Program-made: the position numbers and the translations under genes
Part shown: one piece after another, positions 6,628 to 11,567 of the stretch
Layout: every line of letters starts with the position of its first letter
Numbering within the stretch: the stretch's first letter is position 1
Notes under the pieces: model-generated
What the model was told of the DNA's origin: nothing
Database searches by the model: none
The model's input: the letters and a program-made list of their open reading frames with translations, nothing else
Assembly: GCA_027021685.1 (NCBI GenBank)
Contig: JALUTW010000208.1
Coordinates: 1 to 11,567, forward strand
Reading direction: 5' to 3'
DNA length: 11,567 nucleotides
Source: Chromatiales bacterium
GTDB taxonomy: Bacteria; Pseudomonadota; Gammaproteobacteria; CAMYNG01

Positions 6628-7098
6628 TCAGGTGGCCCGCCCCGGCCCGAAGCCCAACTGGCGCCAGGCCTCGTACACCACCACCGCCACGGCGTTGGAC
6701 AGGTTCAGGCTGCGGTTGCCGGGACGCATGGGAATGAAGATGCGCTGTGCCGGGGGCAGGGCATCCAGCACCGCCTGCGGCAGGCCGCGGGTCTCGGGAC
6801 CGAACAACAGCGCATCGTTCTCCCCGTAGTGCACCGTGTCATAGCGGGTGGCGCCCCGCGTGGACACGGCCAGCATCCGCGCCGGCGCCACTGCCGCAAC
6901 GAAGGCGTCGAGCCCCGGATGGCACTGCACGCGGGCGAACTCCCGGTAGTCCAGCCCCGCCCGCCGCAGGCGGGCGTCGTCCAGCTCGAAGCCCAACGGC
7001 TCGATCAGGTGCAGCGCCATGCCGGTGTTGGCGCACAGGCGCATGACGTTGCCGGTGTTGGGCGGGATCTCGGGCTGGTACAGCACCACGTGGAGCAT
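6628..7098 (-). CDS. trmL: tRNA (cytidine/uridine(34)-2'-O)-methyltransferase TrmL (SPOUT family)
   Basis: Methylates the 2'-O of the wobble nucleotide 34 in leucine tRNAs with S-adenosylmethionine, improving decoding. It has 156 residues; E. coli TrmL (YibK) has 157. The start at 7098 gives MLHVVLYQPEIPPNTGNVMR, which aligns with the family N-terminus; an upstream ATG at 7134 adds twelve unrelated residues. The SPOUT knot motifs are intact: LCANTG (21-26), LLFGPETRGLP (97-107), and IPMRPGNRSLNLSNAVAVV (122-140) forming the AdoMet-binding knot. No clear Shine-Dalgarno precedes the ATG. It is divergent from the dihydroorotate dehydrogenase gene. In E. coli trmL likewise lies close to gpsA, separated by cysE, so this extends the conserved neighbourhood. 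Confidence 0.95.
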   Translation of the reverse strand: MLHVVLYQPEIPPNTGNVMRLCANTGMALHLIEPLGFELDDARLRRAGLDYREFARVQCHPGLDAFVAAVAPARMLAVSTRGATRYDTVHYGENDALLFGPETRGLPQAVLDALPPAQRIFIPMRPGNRSLNLSNAVAVVVYEAWRQLGFGPGRAT

Positions 7099-7102
7099 GG
7101 CC

Positions 7103-7181
7103 GCAAGTAAAACGCGGCGGGCGGCCCGGGGCAAGGGCCGGGCCTTGCCGCCAGGTGACCGGCCCCGTATGCTTGCCGGTC

Positions 7182-7189
<8 letters not shown>
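7103..7189. repeat. GCAAG/CTTGC repeats and hairpins in the trmL-pyrD divergent region
   Basis: The pentamer GCAAG occurs at 7103, 7131 and 7184, and its complement CTTGC at 7144 and 7172. Two perfect inverted repeats result. GGCAAGG (7130-7136) pairs with CCTTGCC (7143-7149) over a 6-base loop. GCTTGC (7171-7176) pairs with GCAAGC (7184-7189) over a 7-base loop that contains the first two bases of the pyrD ATG. The direct copies are 28 bases apart on each strand. They could be regulator half-sites or an RNA structure; function is unknown. Confidence 0.4.
7145..7173 (+). promoter_or_regulatory. Candidate promoter for pyrD giving a (nearly) leaderless mRNA
   Basis: TTGCCG (7145-7150) and TATGCT (7168-7173) are separated by exactly 17 bases, each matching the sigma-70 consensus at 4 of 6. 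The -10 ends 8 bases before the ATG at 7182, so transcription would begin at or within a few bases of the start codon. This agrees with the lack of any Shine-Dalgarno sequence there. Prediction from spacing and motif only. Confidence 0.35.
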
Positions 7190-8150
<961 letters not shown>

Positions 8151-8156
8151 CGCGGC

Positions 8157-9236
8157 TCACCCGGCCTGGCGCGCCTGCAGATAGGCCAGGTCCGACAGCT
8201 CGCTCCAGGCCATGGCCTGTTCGCGGAAGCGCTGGAAGGACTCGAAGATCCGCTTCGCATCCTGGTCCTTGCGCGCCAGCTCGGCCACCACCTGATCCGA
8301 CAGCTCGCGCAGCTTCTTCAGCACGTCGTCGGGGAACCGGCGCACCTGGACCTTGTGCCGCGTCACCAGCTCGTGCAGGGCGGCGTTGTTGCGCGCGGCG
8401 TACTCGGCCACCATGTCCTGGTTGACCACCTTGCAGGCATTCTCGACGATGGCCTGCAGGTCCTTGGGCAGGGCATCGAACGCCTTCTTGTTGACGATGG
8501 CCTCCAGGGTGGTGCCGGGCTCGTGCCAGCCGGGATAGTAGTAATACCTGGCCGCCTTGTAGAGGCCGAAGGCCAGGTCGTTGTAGGGCCCCACCCACTC
8601 CGTGGCGTCGATGGCCCCCGACTGCAGCGAGGTGTAGAGCTCGCCGCCCGGGAGATTCACCGGCGTGCCGCCGGCGCGCTTGAGCACCTCGCCGCCGAGA
8701 CCGGGGATGCGCATCTTGAGGCCCTTGAGATCGGCCAGGGAGTTGATCTCCTTGTTGAACCACCCGCCCATCTGCACCCCGGTATTGCCCGCCGCCATGG
8801 GCACCAGGTTGAAGCGGGCATACATCTCGCGCCACAGTTCCATGCCGCCGCCGTAATAGAGCCACCCGTTCATCTCCTGCGCGGTGAGACCGAAGGGCAC
8901 GGCCGAGAAGAACTGCAGCGCCTCGTGCTTGCCCTTCCAGTAGTAGGCCGCGCCGTGACCCATCTGGGCGGTGCCGCGGGAGACGGCGTCGAACACGCCG
9001 AAGGCCGGCACCAGCTCCTTGGCCCCGTAGACCCTGACCTTGATCCGGCCGCCGCTCATTTCGGTGATGAGCCGGGCCAGCTTGTTGGCGCCGGTGCCCA
9101 GGCCGGGGAAGTTCTTGGGCCAGGTGGTCACCATCTTCCAGCGGATGGTCCTGCCCGCGTGCACCGCCGGTGCCCCGCCCAGGCCGGCGGCCAGCGCGCC
9201 GGCACCGGCACCCTTGAGAAACTCGCGTCTTTTCAT
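8157..9236 (-). CDS. TRAP transporter substrate-binding protein, DctP family, TakP-like (Tat-exported)
   Basis: Periplasmic binding protein of 359 residues for a Na-dependent tripartite (TRAP) uptake system, probably for 2-oxoacids or related carboxylates. The start at 9236 gives MKRREFLKGAGAGALAAGLG, a twin-arginine signal (R3-R4) with likely cleavage after AVHA at 27. Upstream ATG 9323 is rejected because it adds a non-signal extension; GGAGGAG lies about 9 bases before the chosen ATG. The mature protein shows KNFPGLGTGA, GHGAAYYWKGK, AGNTGVQMGGWFNKEINS, LKGLKMRIPG and IDATEWVGPYND. Q155, R176, E213 and W214 fall where Rhodobacter TakP binds its oxoacid and sodium ion (from memory of that structure). 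No DctQ or DctM membrane subunits lie on either side, so it is an orphan here. It converges on pyrD and is divergent from the diguanylate cyclase gene. Confidence 0.93.
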   Translation of the reverse strand: MKRREFLKGAGAGALAAGLGGAPAVHAGRTIRWKMVTTWPKNFPGLGTGANKLARLITEMSGGRIKVRVYGAKELVPAFGVFDAVSRGTAQMGHGAAYYWKGKHEALQFFSAVPFGLTAQEMNGWLYYGGGMELWREMYARFNLVPMAAGNTGVQMGGWFNKEINSLADLKGLKMRIPGLGGEVLKRAGGTPVNLPGGELYTSLQSGAIDATEWVGPYNDLAFGLYKAARYYYYPGWHEPGTTLEAIVNKKAFDALPKDLQAIVENACKVVNQDMVAEYAARNNAALHELVTRHKVQVRRFPDDVLKKLRELSDQVVAELARKDQDAKRIFESFQRFREQAMAWSELSDLAYLQARQAG

Positions 9237-9393
9237 CACCAGGCACTCCTCCCTCGTTCGTCTCGTGCAACCATCCGCCGGGATGGTCAATTTGTGTCCA
9301 GCCGGCAACCGCGGCCCTGCCAACTTTCAATGAGCTGCGACCGATTCATGCACTACGGCTTTAAGTACTGGTTGCAACTGCGCGGGAACCGGC

Positions 9394-9435
9394 GGTCTCG
9401 TCACGGCGACGAACGGCATTGGAAAAGACGAGACC
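9394..9435. repeat. Perfect 9-bp inverted repeat in the divergent region
   Basis: GGTCTCGTC at 9394-9402 is exactly complementary to GACGAGACC at 9427-9435, with a 24-base centre. It lies in the 281-base gap between the TRAP binding-protein gene (minus) and the diguanylate cyclase gene (plus). There is no T-run on either side, so it is not a standard terminator. It could be a two-site operator for a dimeric regulator or a hairpin in the RNA. Confidence 0.45.
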
Positions 9436-9448
9436 ATTCTGCCATGAT
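9419..9448 (+). promoter_or_regulatory. Weak promoter candidate for the diguanylate cyclase gene
   Basis: TTGGAA (9419-9424) and CATGAT (9443-9448) are separated by 18 bases, each matching consensus at 4 of 6. The right arm of the 9-bp inverted repeat (9427-9435) lies in the spacer, as an operator would. The predicted transcript start is near 9455, with a leader of about 63 bases. I found no better promoter on the plus strand, and none for the opposite gene. Confidence 0.25.
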
Positions 9449-9517
9449 TGGTCCAGCGTTCCTTTCAGTCGCAATGGCCCCGGGCCAAGCCACAACAACA
9501 ATACGACTGCCGTTTAC

Positions 9518-11567
9518 ATGGAACAAGGCCTCGCCCGCGTCAGCCGTCGCCTGATCCTCGTGGTCGCTGCCAGCTTCGGCCTGATGCCCGTGGCCGGTTA
9601 CGGCGTCGCCTTCTACTTCGGCATGCTCGATCCCGCCCTGCTGCACGGCGGCACCCTGCTGCCCCTGGCGGGCCTGTATGCCGTTCTGCTGGGGGGCATG
9701 ATACTCCACCTGCGGCGCTACCTGCGCCCGCTGCTGGCCGTGGCGGAGGAAGGCGAAGGGCGTGTGCCGCTTCCCAGCGGCGAGCACCTGGCCGCCTTCG
9801 GCAACAACTACTGGACCTATTTCCTGCTCTACGTGCTGCTGGTGCCCACCACCCAGCACTGGCTGGGGATCCGCCATCCCGACCTGGGGGCGGCCGCGAG
9901 CCTGCTCCAGTTCATGCTGCTCAACCTGGTGGTCGCAGTGCTGGTGGGCCTGCCGGGGTACCTGGAAAGCCTCAACCTGCTGGGCGGGCTCAGCCGCCAC
10001 CTGGGCCTGGACCGGGTGCAGGTGGGCCTCGACCGCAAGCTGCTCATGGTGGGCGCGTTCCTGCCCGCACTGGCCATGGCGGCCATGGTGCGCTACGCCC
10101 ACTGGCAGGCCGGCGCACCGCCGGTGGAATGGCTCAGCGCCTGGGCCCTGCTGTCGCTGGCCTGCCTCGGTGCCACCGTGGCCGCCATTCGCGGCGTGCG
10201 CCAGGGGCTGGCCCCCCTGCACTGGCTCATGCACGGCAGCGGCGCCTCCAGCCACGCCGAGCTGGCCCAGCGCCTGCGCCCCCGGTCCAACGACGAGCTG
10301 GGCCTGCTGATGCAGGCCCTGAGCCGGCTGTTCCGGCGCCTGGGCGAACAGGACGCCACGGTCCATGCCATCGTGGACAACGCCGCCGAGGGCATCATCG
10401 TCATCGACGACGAGGGCCACATCCAGCTGTTCAACCCGGCGGCGGAACGCCTGTTCGGCTACACCGCGCAGGAGATCCGCGGCCGCCACCTGGCGTGGCT
10501 GCTGCCCGACGTGGCCCGGCGCCTGGCCACGCCGGACGACATGGAGGGCGAACGCGAGGTGACCTACCGGGCCGGGCACGGCGAGGTGCGCACCCTCTCG
10601 GTGCGGGTCAGCGCCATGACCCTGGACGACGGCCGCTACTACGTGTGCCTGGTCTCCGACATCAGCCGCCGCAAGGAGACCGAGGAGCGCCTGCGCGAGG
10701 CCGAGTCCCGCTACCGCAACCTGGTGGAAACCGCCCACGACCTGGTCTGGAGCATGGACGCCGGGGGCCGCTGGACCTACCTCAACCGGGCCGCCACCAC
10801 CATCTACGGCCTGCCGCCGGAGGAGATGCTGGGCCGCCACTTCAGCGAGTTCCAGGCCGCCGAGTCGGCCCAGCGCGACGCCGAGGCCTTCGCCCGGGTG
10901 ATGGCGGGGCGCGAGCTGGTGCACTACGAGACCGTGCACCTGGATGCCCAGGGGCGGCCCCACCACATCAGCTTCAACGCCCGGCCCATCTTCGACGACG
11001 ACGGGACGGTGCGCTGCGTCAGCGGCACCGCCCGCGACATCTCGGAGCAGAAGGCCATCGAGCAGGAGCTCACCTACCAGGCCCAGCACGACACCCTCAC
11101 CGGGCTGTACAACCGCAAGTACTTCCACCAGGAACTCAACCGGGTCATCGCGCGCGTGGCGCGCAGCGGCGCCGACTGCGCCCTGTTCTACATCGACCTG
11201 GACCAGTTCAAGTACATCAACGACACCCTCGGCCACGCCGCCGGGGACCAGCTCCTCAAGGAATGCACCCGGCTGCTCAAGCGCCACATCCGCGAGGGCG
11301 ACCTGCTGGCCCGCTTCGGCGGCGACGAGTTCACGGTGCTGCTCTACAACGTGGACGGCTCGCAGGCGGTGGCGGCGGCGGAGAATCTGCGCAGCCTGTT
11401 CGAGAACTTCAAGTTCTTCTACCGCGGCAAGACGCTCAACGTCACCTGCACCATCGGCGTGGCCCTGATCAACAACCATGCCCAGTCGGCGGACGACATC
11501 CTGGCCGAGGCCGACCTGGCCTGCAACGTGGCCAAGTCGGAGGGCCGCAACCGCGTCCACCTGTACT
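9518..11567 (+). CDS. Membrane diguanylate cyclase: 6-TM, HAMP, PAS, PAS, GGDEF (3' end outside window)
   Basis: Makes the second messenger cyclic di-GMP from two GTP at the inner membrane. The visible part is 683 codons and runs off the edge. About six hydrophobic segments lie near 12-36, 45-65, 97-116, 126-146, 174-191 and 206-224. A HAMP-like linker (about 225-278, with SNDELGLL) and two PAS domains follow (about 279-383 and 396-508, the first with NPAAERLFGYTAQEI). The GGDEF domain runs from about 520: HDTLTGLYNR (524-533), DLDQFKYINDTLGHAAGD, and an intact GGDEF at 601-605, so cyclase activity is expected. The inhibitory I-site R592-E-G-D595 sits five residues before it, implying product feedback. 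Many such proteins continue into an EAL domain; this cannot be seen here. The ATG at 9518 has no Shine-Dalgarno, but no other in-frame start exists nearby. The N-terminal membrane domain is not one I can name. Confidence 0.93.
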   Translation, partial: MEQGLARVSRRLILVVAASFGLMPVAGYGVAFYFGMLDPALLHGGTLLPLAGLYAVLLGGMILHLRRYLRPLLAVAEEGEGRVPLPSGEHLAAFGNNYWTYFLLYVLLVPTTQHWLGIRHPDLGAAASLLQFMLLNLVVAVLVGLPGYLESLNLLGGLSRHLGLDRVQVGLDRKLLMVGAFLPALAMAAMVRYAHWQAGAPPVEWLSAWALLSLACLGATVAAIRGVRQGLAPLHWLMHGSGASSHAELAQRLRPRSNDELGLLMQALSRLFRRLGEQDATVHAIVDNAAEGIIVIDDEGHIQLFNPAAERLFGYTAQEIRGRHLAWLLPDVARRLATPDDMEGEREVTYRAGHGEVRTLSVRVSAMTLDDGRYYVCLVSDISRRKETEERLREAESRYRNLVETAHDLVWSMDAGGRWTYLNRAATTIYGLPPEEMLGRHFSEFQAAESAQRDAEAFARVMAGRELVHYETVHLDAQGRPHHISFNARPIFDDDGTVRCVSGTARDISEQKAIEQELTYQAQHDTLTGLYNRKYFHQELNRVIARVARSGADCALFYIDLDQFKYINDTLGHAAGDQLLKECTRLLKRHIREGDLLARFGGDEFTVLLYNVDGSQAVAAAENLRSLFENFKFFYRGKTLNVTCTIGVALINNHAQSADDILAEADLACNVAKSEGRNRVHLY

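Noticed and set aside
9237..9517. c-di-GMP riboswitch upstream of the diguanylate cyclase
   Set aside because: I looked for the conserved GEMM core and its paired helices and did not find them; only the 9-bp inverted repeat stands out.
9401..11560. 719-residue open frame on the minus strand
   Set aside because: It is the shadow of the PAS/GGDEF gene; its composition is Val, Gly, His and Gln rich and without motifs, while the plus frame has intact GGDEF, PAS and HAMP motifs.

Overview
The window is high-GC bacterial DNA with tightly packed genes. Gene content and order point to a gammaproteobacterium. The series gpmI / yibN-type rhodanese, grxC, secB, gpsA ... trmL is the same neighbourhood seen in Escherichia coli, and SecB is a proteobacterial hallmark. 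I cannot name the species. A sulfur-metabolising lineage is possible given the redox genes and the persulfide-sensor-like ArsR protein, but that is inference.

Layout. Positions 1-1225 (minus): 5' part of gpmI, cut by the window edge. 1226-1538: divergent control region with an AT-rich promoter/operator patch. 1539-3124 (plus): a redox cluster of ArsR-family repressor, membrane-anchored rhodanese, glutaredoxin 3 and zinc-ribbon thioredoxin 2. 3189-4677 (plus): secB and gpsA, 10 bases apart. 4719-6515 (minus): a large secreted Sel1/TPR-like protein of unknown function with visibly lower GC. 6628-7098 (minus): trmL. 7182-8150 (plus): a dihydroorotate dehydrogenase of the class 1B type, divergent from trmL. 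8157-9236 (minus): a Tat-exported TRAP transporter binding protein of the TakP type with no permease genes beside it. 9237-9517: divergent region with a perfect 9-bp inverted repeat. 9518 to the end (plus): a polytopic-membrane HAMP-PAS-PAS-GGDEF diguanylate cyclase, cut by the window edge.

How the genes fit together. The most coherent unit is 1434-3124. Its regulator carries two cysteines at positions 38 and 104, the same 66-residue separation as the sensing cysteines of SqrR/BigR/YgaV-type persulfide sensors. It precedes a rhodanese (sulfane-sulfur transfer) and two thiol oxidoreductases, so a reactive-sulfur or thiol-stress response is a reasonable hypothesis. SecB (export chaperone), GpsA (glycerol-3-phosphate for phospholipids), GpmI (glycolysis), TrmL (tRNA wobble methylation) and PyrD (pyrimidines) are housekeeping. 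The orphan binding protein and the divergently placed diguanylate cyclase may share control.

I found no tRNA, rRNA, CRISPR array, insertion sequence or phage gene. The best candidates for something new are the ArsR redox unit, the Sel1-like protein at the position of cysE in E. coli, and the orphan binding protein / diguanylate cyclase pair.
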